Assembly (NCBI RefSeq): GCF_001552435.1
Contig: NZ_BCRE01000044.1
Coordinates: 1 to 64,000 of the forward strand
DNA length: 64,000 bases
Reading direction: 5' to 3'
Source of the DNA: Kribbia dieselivorans NBRC 106261
GTDB lineage: Bacteria; Actinomycetota; Actinomycetes; Actinomycetales; Dermatophilaceae
This document shows, one piece after another, positions 1 to 8,467 of the stretch (position 1 is its first letter; the number at the start of each line of letters is the position of its first letter). The notes under the pieces were generated by a model. It had not been told where the DNA came from, made no database searches, and saw nothing but the letters and a program-made list of their open reading frames with translations. The translations under genes and the position numbers were made by a program.

Positions 1-84
1 CGCCGCCGCGATCGGATCGGTACCGCGCTGCCAGGCATCCGTGACCCACAGCGCGAGGCGCACACCAGCGGGGAGTTCAGGCAC
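1..84 (-). CDS. Partial hypothetical protein (N-terminus only)
   Basis: A reading frame on the minus strand runs off the left edge after 28 codons. It would begin GTG CCT GAA CTC and read VPELPAGVRLALWV, continuing DAWQRGTDPI. A TAGAAT -10 element at 93-98 puts the expected transcript start near 86, giving a two-base leader before this GTG; an in-frame GTG at 90 is less likely because it lies before that start. It is divergent to nothing and lies 27 bp downstream of glgM, on the same strand. I do not recognise the family and too little is present to infer a function. Confidence 0.4.
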   Translation of the reverse strand, partial: MPELPAGVRLALWVTDAWQRGTDPIAAA

Positions 85-111
85 GGCCACCCATTCTAGG
101 CGCCCCGCGCG

Positions 112-1302
112 TCAGCCGACGATGCCGCGGTAGACCTCCATCGTGCGCTCACCGATGCTCGTCCAGGAGAACGACTCGACGGCGCGCGCTCGCCCGGCTA
201 CCCCGAAGGCGCGGGCCCGGTCGAGGTCGGACAGCGCGTCGGTGATCGCGGCGGCCAGGTCGGCGACGAACTGCTCCGGGTCGACCGGGGTGCCGGTGCC
301 GTCCTGCACCTGCTCGATCGGCACGAGCCAACCGGTCTCCCCGTCGACGACGACCTCCGGGATCCCCCCGGTCGCGGTGGCCACGACGGGCAGTTCACAG
401 GCCATGGCCTCGAGGTTGACGATGCCCAGCGGCTCGTACACCGACGGGCAGAGGAACACGGTCGACGCGGTCAACAGCGCCACGACCTCGTTTCGCGGCA
501 GCATGTCGGCGATCCAGATGACCCCGTCGCGGTGCTCGCGCAACCCGGCGATGAGCTCCTCGACCTCGGCCTTGATCTCCGGCGTGTCGGGGGCCCCGGC
601 GCACAGGATCAGCTGCACCTGAGGCGGCAGGTCACGCACGGCGCGCAGCAGGTACGGCAGCCCCTTCTGGCGGGTGATGCGACCGACGAAGATCGCGGCC
701 GGGCGGTCGGGGTCGACGCCGTGGCGGCGCACGATGTCGTCGTCGCGCTGCGGGCGCCACAGCTGCGAGTCGATGCCGTTGTGCACGACGTGCACCTTCT
801 GCGGGTCGACGGCCGGGTAGGAGCGCAGGATGTCCTTGCGCATGCCGTGGCTGACCGCGATGATCCCGGCCGCGGCCTCGTAGGCGGTCTTCTCGATCCA
901 GCTCGAGAGCGCGTACCCGCCCCCGAGTTGTTCGGCCTTCCACGGCCGCAGCGGTTCGAGGCTGTGCGCGGAGATGACGTGTGGCAGGCCGCCGAGCAGC
1001 GACGCGGTGTGGCCGGCGAAGTTGGCATACCACGTGTGCGAATGCACGAGGTCGGCGCCGACGCAGTCCTGGGCCATGGTCAGGTCCACGCCCATCGTCT
1101 TCAGCGCCGCGTTGGCCTCACCCAACTCGGCGAGATCGGGGTACCCGGTCGTCCCGGGCTCCTCGACCGGAGCGCCGAACGCCCGGACCTGCACGTCGAC
1201 GTCACCACGCGCCCGCAGGGCCTTGGTGAGTTCGGAGACATGCACCCCCGCTCCGCCGTAGATGTTGGGCGGGTATTCCTTGCTCAGGATGTCGACGCGC
1301 AC
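112..1302 (-). CDS. glgM: GT4 glycosyltransferase, GlgM/GlgA-type (alpha-maltose-1-phosphate or glycogen synthase)
   Basis: A 396-residue GT-B fold glycosyltransferase of family GT4. The N-terminus (VDILSKEYPPNIYGGAGVHV) is typical of actinobacterial GlgA/GlgM, the middle holds the nucleotide-sugar domain start (FVGRITRQKG), and the C-terminal part has the donor-binding E-x7-E region (PSVYEPLGIVNLEAMA). In mycobacteria the orthologue (Rv1212c) uses ADP-glucose from GlgC to make maltose-1-phosphate for the GlgE alpha-glucan route, and is divergent from glgC as here. The start is taken as GTG at 1302: a TATGTT -10 box lies exactly six bases upstream, predicting a leaderless mRNA, and family proteins begin at this point. 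An ATG 20 codons upstream would add unconserved residues. Whether the acceptor is glucose-1-phosphate or glycogen cannot be read from sequence. Confidence 0.93.
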   Translation of the reverse strand: MRVDILSKEYPPNIYGGAGVHVSELTKALRARGDVDVQVRAFGAPVEEPGTTGYPDLAELGEANAALKTMGVDLTMAQDCVGADLVHSHTWYANFAGHTASLLGGLPHVISAHSLEPLRPWKAEQLGGGYALSSWIEKTAYEAAAGIIAVSHGMRKDILRSYPAVDPQKVHVVHNGIDSQLWRPQRDDDIVRRHGVDPDRPAAIFVGRITRQKGLPYLLRAVRDLPPQVQLILCAGAPDTPEIKAEVEELIAGLREHRDGVIWIADMLPRNEVVALLTASTVFLCPSVYEPLGIVNLEAMACELPVVATATGGIPEVVVDGETGWLVPIEQVQDGTGTPVDPEQFVADLAAAITDALSDLDRARAFGVAGRARAVESFSWTSIGERTMEVYRGIVG

Positions 1303-1308
1303 AGGTCG

Positions 1309-1314
1309 AACATA
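1309..1314 (-). promoter_or_regulatory. -10 element of a leaderless glgM promoter
   Basis: TATGTT ends six bases before the GTG start of glgM, the spacing expected when transcription begins at the first base of the start codon. No convincing -35 box is visible. Confidence 0.45.
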
Positions 1315-1388
1315 TCCGGTTCTGGGCCAACCGCACCCGATCACCGAAAGTTCATCGGGCACGCCATGCGAGTCCTGCCCACCATCGC

Positions 1389-1394
1389 TAGGGT
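1389..1394 (+). promoter_or_regulatory. Putative glgC -10 element
   Basis: TAGGGT fits the actinobacterial TANNNT -10 pattern; a start near 1401 would leave a leader of about 36 bases containing the GAGGGAG ribosome binding site. The -35 region is not recognisable. Confidence 0.4.
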
Positions 1395-1436
1395 GAAAGC
1401 AGGTGTGGCAGCGACAGGTCGAGGGAGATGAACGTC

Positions 1437-2702
1437 ATGACACGGATGCCGGGCAAGGGCGGACCGAAGGTTCTGGCCATCGTGCTGGCCGGTGGCGAGG
1501 GCAAGCGCCTCATGCCATTGACCGCAGACCGGGCCAAGCCGGCCGTCCCCTTCGGCGGGATCTACCGCCTGATCGACTTCGCCCTGAGCAACGTCGTCAA
1601 CAGCGGTTACCTCCAGGTCGTCGTGCTGACGCAGTACAAGTCGCACTCCCTGGACCGGCACGTGACCAAGACGTGGCGCATGTCGACGATGCTCGGCCAG
1701 TACGTCGCTCCGATCCCGGCGCAGCAGCGCATGGGCAAGCACTGGTACCTCGGCTCGGCCGACGCGATCTACCAGTCCCTCAACACGATCCACGACGAGC
1801 GCCCCGACATCATCGTCGTCGTCGGCGCCGACCACGTGTACCGCATGGACTTCTCGCAGATGGTCGAGCAGCACATCGAGTCCGGCGCCGCGGCGACGGT
1901 CGCGGCGATCCGCCAACCGCGCTCCGAGGCCTACCAGTTCGGGGTGATCGAGGTCGACGAGGTCGACAATCGCAAGATCTCGCAGTTCCTCGAGAAGCCG
2001 GCCGACCCCCGCGGTCTGCCCGACTCCCCCGATGAGGTCCTGGCCTCGATGGGCAACTACGTCTTCTCCGCCGAGGCGCTCATCGACGGAGTCTCGAAGG
2101 ACCAGGAGCGGGAGGGCAGCAAGCACGACATGGGCGGAGACCTGATCCCGGCCTTCGTCGACGAGGGCAGTGCCTACGTCTACGACTTCAGCAAGAACGT
2201 CGTGCCCGGCGCGACCGACCGCGACCGCCACTACTGGCGTGACGTCGGCACGCTCGACTCCTACTACGAGGCCCACATGGACCTCGTGTCGGTGCACCCC
2301 GTCTTCAACCTCTACAACAGTGAGTGGCCGATCTACACCGACCCGGGCATCTATCCGCCGGCGAAGTTCGTGCACGACGGCACGGAGGGCGGTCGCATCG
2401 GTTCGGCGGTCAACTCGGCCGTTTCGCCCGGCGCGGTCGTGTCCGGCTCGCAGGTCGCCGGGTCGGTGCTCTCCCCCACCGTCCACGTGCACAGCTACTC
2501 GACGATCGAGCGGTCCGTGTTGCTCAACGGCGTCCGCGTCGGGGAGCGGTGCCAGATCCGCAACGCGATCATCGACAAGGGTGTGGTCGTCCCGGCCGGG
2601 ACGACGATCGGCTTCGACCGCGACCACGACATCGCGCGCGGTTTCTTCGTCACCGACTCGGGTCTGACGGTGCTCGGCAAGGGGCAGACGGTCACGCCCT
2701 GA
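1437..2702 (+). CDS. glgC: Glucose-1-phosphate adenylyltransferase (ADP-glucose pyrophosphorylase)
   Basis: A 421-residue enzyme that makes ADP-glucose from ATP and glucose-1-phosphate, the committed step of glycogen and alpha-glucan synthesis. The nucleotidyltransferase signature [14 protein letters not shown] followed by [10 protein letters not shown] sits near residues 12-38, and the C-terminal third is the left-handed beta-helix regulatory domain ([23 protein letters not shown]). Start choice: GAGGGAG at 1421-1427 abuts an ATG at 1428 with no spacer but is nine bases from the ATG at 1437, so 1437 is preferred; the upstream ATG adds only three residues. It is divergent from glgM, which consumes its product. 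Confidence 0.96.
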   Translation: MTRMPGKGGPKVLAIVLAGGEGKRLMPLTADRAKPAVPFGGIYRLIDFALSNVVNSGYLQVVVLTQYKSHSLDRHVTKTWRMSTMLGQYVAPIPAQQRMGKHWYLGSADAIYQSLNTIHDERPDIIVVVGADHVYRMDFSQMVEQHIESGAAATVAAIRQPRSEAYQFGVIEVDEVDNRKISQFLEKPADPRGLPDSPDEVLASMGNYVFSAEALIDGVSKDQEREGSKHDMGGDLIPAFVDEGSAYVYDFSKNVVPGATDRDRHYWRDVGTLDSYYEAHMDLVSVHPVFNLYNSEWPIYTDPGIYPPAKFVHDGTEGGRIGSAVNSAVSPGAVVSGSQVAGSVLSPTVHVHSYSTIERSVLLNGVRVGERCQIRNAIIDKGVVVPAGTTIGFDRDHDIARGFFVTDSGLTVLGKGQTVTP

Positions 2703-2712
2703 CCCGACGCGC

Positions 2713-2718
2713 TACCGT
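2713..2718 (+). promoter_or_regulatory. -10 element of a leaderless serB promoter
   Basis: TACCGT ends exactly six bases before the GTG start of serB, which also lacks a Shine-Dalgarno sequence. This predicts transcription from the G of GTG, independent of the upstream glgC. Confidence 0.5.
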
Positions 2719-2724
2719 CGGGCC

Positions 2725-3654
2725 GTGACCGAAAGCCACTCCCCCGCCGCCCGCGTCGTCATCCTCACCACCGGCCCGCTCGACGGCCCGCACGAGCAGG
2801 TCCGGGGTGCGCTGAGCCCGCTCGGAGCGTCGTGCGAGGACCTGCGGGTCCTCTCCGACGGGGTCGATGGAGTCAGTGCGGGCGAGATCGGCTGCACCGG
2901 AGCGTCGTTGACGGAGCTTCGCGACGCGGTCGACGCGCTCGACCTCGGGTCGGGCACGGACGTCGCTGTCGTGCCCGAGACCGTCGCGGCGCCGGGTCGC
3001 CGGCTGCTGATCATGGACGTCGACTCGACCCTGATCCGGGACGAGGTCATCGAGTTGCTCGCCGACCACGCCGGGAAGCGCGCCGAGGTCGCGGCCGTGA
3101 CCGAGCGGGCCATGCGCGGCGAACTGGACTTCACCCAGTCCCTGCACGCGCGGGTGGCCACCTTGGCCGGGCTACCGGCGACCGTGCTCGACGAGACGCG
3201 GGCCCGCGTGCGGGTCACGCCCGGTGCCCGCACGCTGGTGCGCACCCTGAAGTCACTCGGTGACACGGTGGCTGTCGTCTCCGGCGGGTTCATCGAGGTC
3301 GTGCAGCCCCTGGCCGACGACCTCGGCATCGATCACGCCCGCGCCAACCGGCTCGAGGTCGTCGACGGCACGCTGACCGGAAGGGTGCTCGGCGATGTCG
3401 TCGACCGCACGGTCAAGGAGGCCTCGCTGCGGGAGTTCGCCGCCGCCGACGGACTGTCGATGGACCGCACCGTGGCCGTCGGCGACGGTGCGAACGACCT
3501 CGACATGCTCGGCGCCGCCGGGTTGGGCGTGGCGTTCAACGCCAAACCCATCGTCCAGGAGCAGGCGAGCGCGGCGATCAACACGCCGCGACTCGACTCC
3601 GTGCTGTACTACCTCGGCCTGCGCCGCGACGAGTTCGTCGCGGCGCACGACTGA
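2725..3654 (+). CDS. serB: Phosphoserine phosphatase SerB
   Basis: A 309-residue HAD-superfamily phosphatase catalysing the last step of serine biosynthesis (phosphoserine to serine). Motif I is MDVDSTLIRDE with the nucleophile Asp98 and acid/base Asp100; motif II is VVSGGF, and motif III/IV is VGDGANDLDML. Residues 1-90 form a short ACT-like N-terminal region (VVILTTGPLDGPHEQV), as in actinobacterial SerB. The GTG start is supported by a correctly placed -10 box, suggesting a leaderless message. It follows glgC by 22 bp and is convergent with fabI, whose stop lies 7 bp away. Confidence 0.95.
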   Translation: MTESHSPAARVVILTTGPLDGPHEQVRGALSPLGASCEDLRVLSDGVDGVSAGEIGCTGASLTELRDAVDALDLGSGTDVAVVPETVAAPGRRLLIMDVDSTLIRDEVIELLADHAGKRAEVAAVTERAMRGELDFTQSLHARVATLAGLPATVLDETRARVRVTPGARTLVRTLKSLGDTVAVVSGGFIEVVQPLADDLGIDHARANRLEVVDGTLTGRVLGDVVDRTVKEASLREFAAADGLSMDRTVAVGDGANDLDMLGAAGLGVAFNAKPIVQEQASAAINTPRLDSVLYYLGLRRDEFVAAHD

Positions 3655-3661
3655 CCCCGCG

Positions 3662-4423
3662 TCATGACCCCATCGCGTGGACGCCACCGTCCACGTGGAC
3701 GATCTCGGCAGTCGTCGCCGGGAACCAGTCGGAGAGCAGCGCGACGCACGCCTTGGCCGCCGGCTCGGCGTCGGTGACGTCCCAGCCGAGCGGGGCGTTG
3801 CCGTCCCACGAGTCCTCGAACGTCGCGAAACCCGGGATCGACTTCGCGGCCGTGGTGCGGATCGGGCCGGCGGCGACGAGGTTGCAGCGGATGCCCTTCG
3901 GCCCGAGGTCACGCGCGAGGTAGCGGTTGGTCGCCTCGAACGCGGCCTTGGCCACGCCCATCCAGTCGTAGACCGGCCACGCGAACTGGGCGTCGAAGGT
4001 CAGGCCAACGATCGAGCCTCCGGCCTTCATCACCGGCAGTGCCGCGACGCCGAGCGCCTTGAGCGAGTACGCGGAGACGTGCACGGCCGTGGAGACATCG
4101 GCCCACGACGCCTCGAGGAAGTTGAACGCGCCCTCCGGGGCGAACCCGATGGAGTGCAGCACCCCGTCGAGGCCGTCGGGGGCGAACTCACGCACCCGAT
4201 CGGCCAGCGCGGCGAGGTGTTCCTCGTCGGTGACGTCGAGTTCGATGACCTCGGCCGGGGTGGGCAGACGTCGGGCGATGACCTTGGTGATCTTCATCGT
4301 GCGGCCGAAGGAGGTCAGCAGCACGGTCGCGCCCTGCTCCTGCGCCAGCCGGGCCACGTGGAACGCGATCGAGGACTCGGTGAGGACACCGGTCACCAGG
4401 AGGGTCTTGCCGTCGAGCATCAT
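3662..4423 (-). CDS. fabI: Enoyl-ACP reductase, InhA/FabI type
   Basis: A 253-residue NADH-dependent enoyl-[acyl carrier protein] reductase of the FAS-II elongation cycle. It is InhA-like: TGVLTESSIAFHVA at the N-terminal dinucleotide site, HSIGFAP in the middle, and the catalytic Tyr152-x6-Lys159 (YDWMGVAK) with Met155, matching InhA Tyr158/Met161/Lys165. The protein begins MMLDGK; the second Met is an equally good start. The gene follows fabG by 57 bp on the same strand, the same order as mabA-inhA in mycobacteria, so the pair very likely forms an operon read from the fabG promoter. The isoniazid/triclosan target family is clear, but long-chain specificity cannot be judged. Confidence 0.95.
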   Translation of the reverse strand: MMLDGKTLLVTGVLTESSIAFHVARLAQEQGATVLLTSFGRTMKITKVIARRLPTPAEVIELDVTDEEHLAALADRVREFAPDGLDGVLHSIGFAPEGAFNFLEASWADVSTAVHVSAYSLKALGVAALPVMKAGGSIVGLTFDAQFAWPVYDWMGVAKAAFEATNRYLARDLGPKGIRCNLVAAGPIRTTAAKSIPGFATFEDSWDGNAPLGWDVTDAEPAAKACVALLSDWFPATTAEIVHVDGGVHAMGS

Positions 4424-4480
4424 CGTTGCGGACCTTTCATTCGGTGGGGCTGGACGCGGGGGGTGGGGTGGACGCGGGGG

Positions 4481-5194
4481 TCAGTGGCCCATGCCGAGGC
4501 CGCCGTCGACCGGGATGACGGCTCCGGAGATGTACCCGGCGGCGTCGGTGGCGAGGAAGCGCACGACGTCGGCGACCTCACCCGGCTGCGCCATGCGGCC
4601 GGCCGGGATGGACTTGACGATCTCGACCTTGCGCGCGTCGGGCAGTTCCTCGGTCATGTCGGTGACGATGAACCCCGGGGCCACGACGTTGGCGGTGATG
4701 CCCCGGCCGCCGAGCTCGCGGGTGACGGATCGGGCCAGACCCACCAGACCCGCCTTGGACGCGGCGTAGTTGACCTGCCCGGCGCCACCGGCGAGCCCGA
4801 CGACGCTGGAGATGAGGATGATCCGACCGTGGCGCGCCTTGATCATCGCCTTGCTGGCGCGCCGCACACAGCGGAAGGCGCCGGTGAGGTTGGTGTCGAT
4901 GACGCCCTCGAAGTCGTCGTCGGGCATCCGCATGAGCAGACCGTCGCGGGTGACGCCGGCGTTGGCGACCAGGACCTCCACGGGCCCGCCGAGCAGCTTT
5001 TCGGCGGCGGTGAACGCGGCGTCGACCGAGGCGGTGTCGGTGACCTCGCAGATGACTCCGTCGAGACCCTCCGGGGGCGTGCCGGAGCGGTGGGTGATGA
5101 CGACCTTGTCACCGGCGTCACGGAAGGCGGTCGCGATGGCCAGGCCGATGCCGCGGTTGCCCCCGGTCACCAGCACCCTGCGCGGTTCGGTCAT
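4481..5194 (-). CDS. fabG: 3-oxoacyl-ACP reductase FabG (MabA type)
   Basis: A 237-residue short-chain dehydrogenase that reduces beta-ketoacyl-ACP with NADPH in FAS-II. The cofactor motif TGGNRGIGLAI is at residues 10-20, NAG is in VLVANAGVTRDGLL, and the catalytic SSVVG...YAASK set is intact. GGAGGA lies directly upstream of the ATG. First gene of a two-gene operon with fabI. A perfect palindrome overlaps its promoter (see 5246-5270), so control by a dimeric repressor is likely. Confidence 0.95.
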   Translation of the reverse strand: MTEPRRVLVTGGNRGIGLAIATAFRDAGDKVVITHRSGTPPEGLDGVICEVTDTASVDAAFTAAEKLLGGPVEVLVANAGVTRDGLLMRMPDDDFEGVIDTNLTGAFRCVRRASKAMIKARHGRIILISSVVGLAGGAGQVNYAASKAGLVGLARSVTRELGGRGITANVVAPGFIVTDMTEELPDARKVEIVKSIPAGRMAQPGEVADVVRFLATDAAGYISGAVIPVDGGLGMGH

Positions 5195-5245
5195 GGAGAT
5201 CCTCCTCGGGTCGATTCACGTCACCGGCCGGCGGCGGTTCCACGA

Positions 5246-5270
5246 AACCTAGTCCACTACCGGACGGTAG
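5246..5270 (-). promoter_or_regulatory. fabG promoter -10 with adjacent palindromic operator
   Basis: On the minus strand TAGGTT (5251-5246) is a good -10 box for fabG. Five bases upstream is a perfect palindrome, CTACCG-GA-CGGTAG (5257-5270), in the spacer/-35 zone. Its size and dyad shape are typical of TetR-family operators. The regulator is unknown. Confidence 0.5.
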
Positions 5271-5307
5271 CCGTACCCGGGCGGGATGCATGTCCAGTCC
5301 GGCGGCG

Positions 5308-5313
5308 TAGGCT
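5308..5313 (+). promoter_or_regulatory. -10 element of a leaderless promoter for the DUF3099 gene
   Basis: TAGGCT ends six bases before the ATG at 5320, and no Shine-Dalgarno is present. This is the geometry of a leaderless transcript. Confidence 0.5.
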
Positions 5314-5319
5314 TGATGG

Positions 5320-5613
5320 ATGCCAGGGAACGAGCCGGTCCAGTCGATCACGAGCGCGCCGATCGCGCTGCGTGAGGAGCAGGCCCGCCGCACCCGCCGG
5401 TACCTCATCATGATGGGGATTCGCACGGCGTGCTTCATCCTGGCCATCGTTCTGACCGGGTGGCTGCGGTGGACCGCCGCCGCGGGCGCGGTCGTGTTGC
5501 CCTACATTGCTGTGGTGATTGCCAACGCCGTCGCCCCGCGGGTCTACGACCAGAACGCCTCGGTCATGGACGAGCCGAAACGGCCGCGACAACTGCGAGG
5601 TCGCGCGATCTGA
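5320..5613 (+). CDS. DUF3099 family small membrane protein
   Basis: A 97-residue protein resembling the actinobacterial DUF3099 family. After a polar N-terminus (ALREEQARRTRRYLIMMGIRT) there are two membrane segments, about residues 35-52 (ACFILAIVLTGWLRW) and 55-75 (AAGAVVLPYIAVVIANAVAP), then a basic C-terminus. Function is unknown. Its stop overlaps the SURF1 start (TGATG), so the two are translationally coupled, which suggests an accessory role in respiratory complex assembly (inference). Confidence 0.85.
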   Translation: MPGNEPVQSITSAPIALREEQARRTRRYLIMMGIRTACFILAIVLTGWLRWTAAAGAVVLPYIAVVIANAVAPRVYDQNASVMDEPKRPRQLRGRAI

Positions 5614-6464
5614 TGACGACCCCCGTGCACCCGGCGCAGCCCGACACTGCCCCGGCCGAACCTCCCGCGCCCCGGGCGCTGTGGCGGATCCTCCTGACGC
5701 CCCGCTGGCTCGGGGTCCTCCTCCTCGGCGTCGCCATGGCCGTGGCGTTCTACTACCTCGGACAGTGGCAATGGCACCGCTACGAGTACAAGGCCGCGCG
5801 CGCTGATCGCATCGCCGCGCACTACGACGCTCCGCCCGTGCCCGTGCGCGAGGTGATCGGCAACGACCCGCTGCCGCTGGCCCGGGAATGGACCAAGGTC
5901 GAGTTCAGGGGCACCTACCTGGCCGAGAAGCAGGTCATGGTGCGCAACCGGCCCCAGGAGAAGACGTACGGCTACGAGGTGCTCGTGCCGCTGCGCACCG
6001 CCGACGGCATCATCATGGTCGACCGCGGGTGGGTGCAGAACTCCGATCGGGGCGCCGAGGTCACCCCCGATGTGCCGGCCGCGCCGAGCGGCACGGTGAC
6101 GATCACCGGGTGGGCCAAGCCCGACGAGGCCAGCCGCGGCAAGGACCTGCCGGCCGGGCAGGTGGCCAGCATCAACCTCGCCGACGTCGAGGGCGCCATC
6201 GGTCTGGACGTGCTCGGTGGGTACGTCATCCTCGAGGGCGAGACGACGACGTCGGGCACGACCCCGGAGCGTCCCACTCCCCTGCTGCCGCCGGACGATT
6301 CGCTCGGCCCGCACATGGCCTACGCGTTCCAGTGGTGGGGGGCCATGCCGGTGCCGTTCATCCTCATGTGGTTCGGCATGCGCCGCGAGCAGCGCGATGG
6401 CCAGCCCGTCAGTGCCTCGGCCAAGCCCAAGAAGGTCCGGATCTGGGACGAGGAGGACGATTAG
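5613..6464 (+). CDS. SURF1 family cytochrome oxidase assembly protein
   Basis: A 283-residue SURF1-like protein. There are two membrane helices, one at about residues 30-50 (LGVLLLGVAMAVAFYYLGQWQWHR) and one near the C-terminus (MAYAFQWWGAMPVPFILMW), flanking an external domain with the family stretch VMVRNRPQEKTYGYEVLVPL and GIIMVDRGWV. SURF1 proteins help insert heme A into cytochrome c oxidase subunit I; ctaA and ctaB lie 20 kb away in this window. The ATG overlaps the DUF3099 stop. It ends 24 bp from the convergent ABC exporter. Confidence 0.93.
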   Translation: MTTPVHPAQPDTAPAEPPAPRALWRILLTPRWLGVLLLGVAMAVAFYYLGQWQWHRYEYKAARADRIAAHYDAPPVPVREVIGNDPLPLAREWTKVEFRGTYLAEKQVMVRNRPQEKTYGYEVLVPLRTADGIIMVDRGWVQNSDRGAEVTPDVPAAPSGTVTITGWAKPDEASRGKDLPAGQVASINLADVEGAIGLDVLGGYVILEGETTTSGTTPERPTPLLPPDDSLGPHMAYAFQWWGAMPVPFILMWFGMRREQRDGQPVSASAKPKKVRIWDEEDD

Positions 6465-6488
6465 GCACCCACGCCTGCCTCGTGACCC

Positions 6489-8366
6489 TCAGTCGACCAC
6501 GGAGCGCGCCTGGCGGAACTGGGTGCGGTACAACTCGGCGTAGACCCCGTCGGCGGCCAGCAGGTCCTCGTGCTGGCCCTGTTCGACGATCCGACCCTCG
6601 TCGACGACGAGGATCCGGTCGGCGTCGCGCACGGTGGAAAGTCGGTGGGCGATGACCAGGGAGGTCCGCCCGTGCAGAGCATGATCCAGGGCGTGCTGCA
6701 GCGCGGCCTCCGATTCGCTGTCGAGGTGGGCCGTGGCCTCGTCGAGGACGACGACCCGGGGCGCCTTGAGCAGCAGACGAGCGACGGCCATCCGCTGCTT
6801 CTCACCACCGGAGAGTCGATGGCCCCGGTCACCGACGACCGTGTCCAGACCCGACGGCAGCCGCTCGACGAGATTCCACACCTGGGCGGAGCGCAGCGCC
6901 TCCTCCATCTCGGCGTCGGTCGCGTCGGGCTTGGCGTAGGCCAGGTTGGCGCGGATCGTGTCGTGGAAGAGGTGCGCCTCCTGGGTGACGACCCCGACCG
7001 CGTCGCGCACGGAGTCCAGGGTCGCGTCGCGCAGGTCGACGCCCCCCAGACGCACCGCGCCGGAGGACGGGTCGTACAACCGGGCCACGAGCGTCGTCAG
7101 CGTCGTCTTGCCGGCGCCGCTCGGGCCGACGAGGGCGACCATCTGCCCGGGCTGCACGGTCGCGGTGATGTCGGTGAGCACTTCTCCGCCGCCGAGGCGA
7201 TCGCCGTGGGCCGTGGCCTCGAGCGACGTCAGCGAGACCTGGTCGGCGGTCGGGTAGGCAAACGAGACGTGGTCGAACTCGACCGAGAGCGGTCCCTCGG
7301 GCAGCGGGCGAGCGCCGGGCTTCTCCGTGATCATCGGCGGTAGGTCGAGCACCTCGAAGATCCGCGAGAAGGATACCAGCGCGGTCATGACATCGACGCG
7401 CACGTTCGAGATCGCGGTCAACGGCCCGTAGAGACGACCGAGCAGCGTGGCCAGCGCGATGAGCGAACCGACCGACAGCGATCCGTTGATGGCCATGTGG
7501 CCGCCGAACCCGTAGACCATGGCCGTGGCCAGCGCCGCGACCAGTCCGAGCGAGACCATGAACACCGACCGGTTCCACGCGATCCGGACACCGATGTCAC
7601 GCACGCGGGCCGCGCGGTCGGCGTATTCGCGGTGCTCGGTCTCGTGGTGGCCGAACAGCTTGACGAGCAGCGCTCCGGCGACGTTGAATCGCTCGGTCAT
7701 CCGGCTGCCCATGTCGGCGTTGAGGTTCATCTGCTCGCGCGTCAGGCCGGAGAGCCGTTGCCCGACCCAGCGCGCCGGGACGAGGAAGACCGGCACGAGC
7801 AGCAGCGCTCCGAGGGTGAGCTGCCAGGACAGGGCCGCCATCGCGCCGACGATGAGCACGAGGGAGACCGCGTTCGACACGACACTCGACAGGACGGTCG
7901 TGAAGGCCTGCTGGGCACCCATGACGTCGCTGTTGACCCGGGAGACGAGCGCGCCGGTCTGGGCGCGGGTGAAGAAGGCGATGGGCTGTCGCAGCACGTG
8001 GTCGAAGACCTGGGTGCGCAGCACGTAGATCAGCCCCTCACCGATGCGTGAGGACATCCAGCGTTGCACCAGGCCCAACAACGCCTCCGCCACCGCGAGC
8101 ACGGCCACGAGGACGGCCAAGCGCGTCACGAGGCCATGGTTGCCGGGGGTGACGCCGTCGTCGACGATCCGGGCCAACAGCAGCGGTGTCGCGACGACGG
8201 TCATCGACCCGAGCACGACGACCACGAGGAACACCACGATCGGGCCGGTCAGGGGCTTGGCGTAGGACAGCACGCGTGCCGTGGTGCCCGGGGGCAGTTC
8301 GGCGTCGCGCACGCTGCCGTCCTTGGAGAGGGACCGCATCATCATCCAGCCCGGCTGCATGCTCAT
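6489..8366 (-). CDS. ABC exporter, fused transmembrane and ATPase domains
   Basis: A 625-residue type IV half-transporter of the MsbA/LmrA kind. Residues about 45-340 hold six membrane helices (GPIVVFLVVVVLGSMTVVA and later segments). The nucleotide-binding domain has Walker A GPSGAGKTT, the Q-loop VVTQEAHLF, signature LSGGEKQR and Walker B VVVLDEATAHLD. It works as a dimer, probably exporting a lipid, peptide or drug; substrate unknown. It lies downstream of four ABC-2 genes on the same strand but is separated from them by a strong hairpin, so it is probably a separate unit. GAAGGGA precedes the ATG. Confidence 0.92.
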   Translation of the reverse strand: MSMQPGWMMMRSLSKDGSVRDAELPPGTTARVLSYAKPLTGPIVVFLVVVVLGSMTVVATPLLLARIVDDGVTPGNHGLVTRLAVLVAVLAVAEALLGLVQRWMSSRIGEGLIYVLRTQVFDHVLRQPIAFFTRAQTGALVSRVNSDVMGAQQAFTTVLSSVVSNAVSLVLIVGAMAALSWQLTLGALLLVPVFLVPARWVGQRLSGLTREQMNLNADMGSRMTERFNVAGALLVKLFGHHETEHREYADRAARVRDIGVRIAWNRSVFMVSLGLVAALATAMVYGFGGHMAINGSLSVGSLIALATLLGRLYGPLTAISNVRVDVMTALVSFSRIFEVLDLPPMITEKPGARPLPEGPLSVEFDHVSFAYPTADQVSLTSLEATAHGDRLGGGEVLTDITATVQPGQMVALVGPSGAGKTTLTTLVARLYDPSSGAVRLGGVDLRDATLDSVRDAVGVVTQEAHLFHDTIRANLAYAKPDATDAEMEEALRSAQVWNLVERLPSGLDTVVGDRGHRLSGGEKQRMAVARLLLKAPRVVVLDEATAHLDSESEAALQHALDHALHGRTSLVIAHRLSTVRDADRILVVDEGRIVEQGQHEDLLAADGVYAELYRTQFRQARSVVD

Positions 8367-8407
8367 GTGTGGGTCCCTTCGTCAGCGTTCGCCCCGGCGT
8401 TCACCCC

Positions 8408-8455
8408 GGTTCGAGGTATTCGGCGTCGGCACCGCGACGCCCAATACCTCGAACC
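8408..8455 (-). terminator. Long inverted repeat / terminator-like hairpin
   Basis: A 21-bp stem with a single C-C mismatch: GGTTCGAGGTATT then GGCGTCG, a six-base loop GCACCG, and the complementary arm. It lies 13 bp after the stop of the ABC-2 permease gene and 42 bp before the exporter. There is no T-tract, so it is either an actinobacterial-type terminator or an RNA processing/stability element. Confidence 0.6.
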
Positions 8456-8467
8456 ACAGGAGGACCG

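Noticed and set aside
1341-2627. A 428-codon open frame antisense to glgC
   Set aside because: Composition is Arg/Val/Asp/His-rich without domains; it mirrors the GC-biased codons of glgC, a clear enzyme.
3677-5413. A 578-codon plus-strand frame across fabI and fabG
   Set aside because: It is antisense to two well-conserved FAS-II genes and shows no family motifs.
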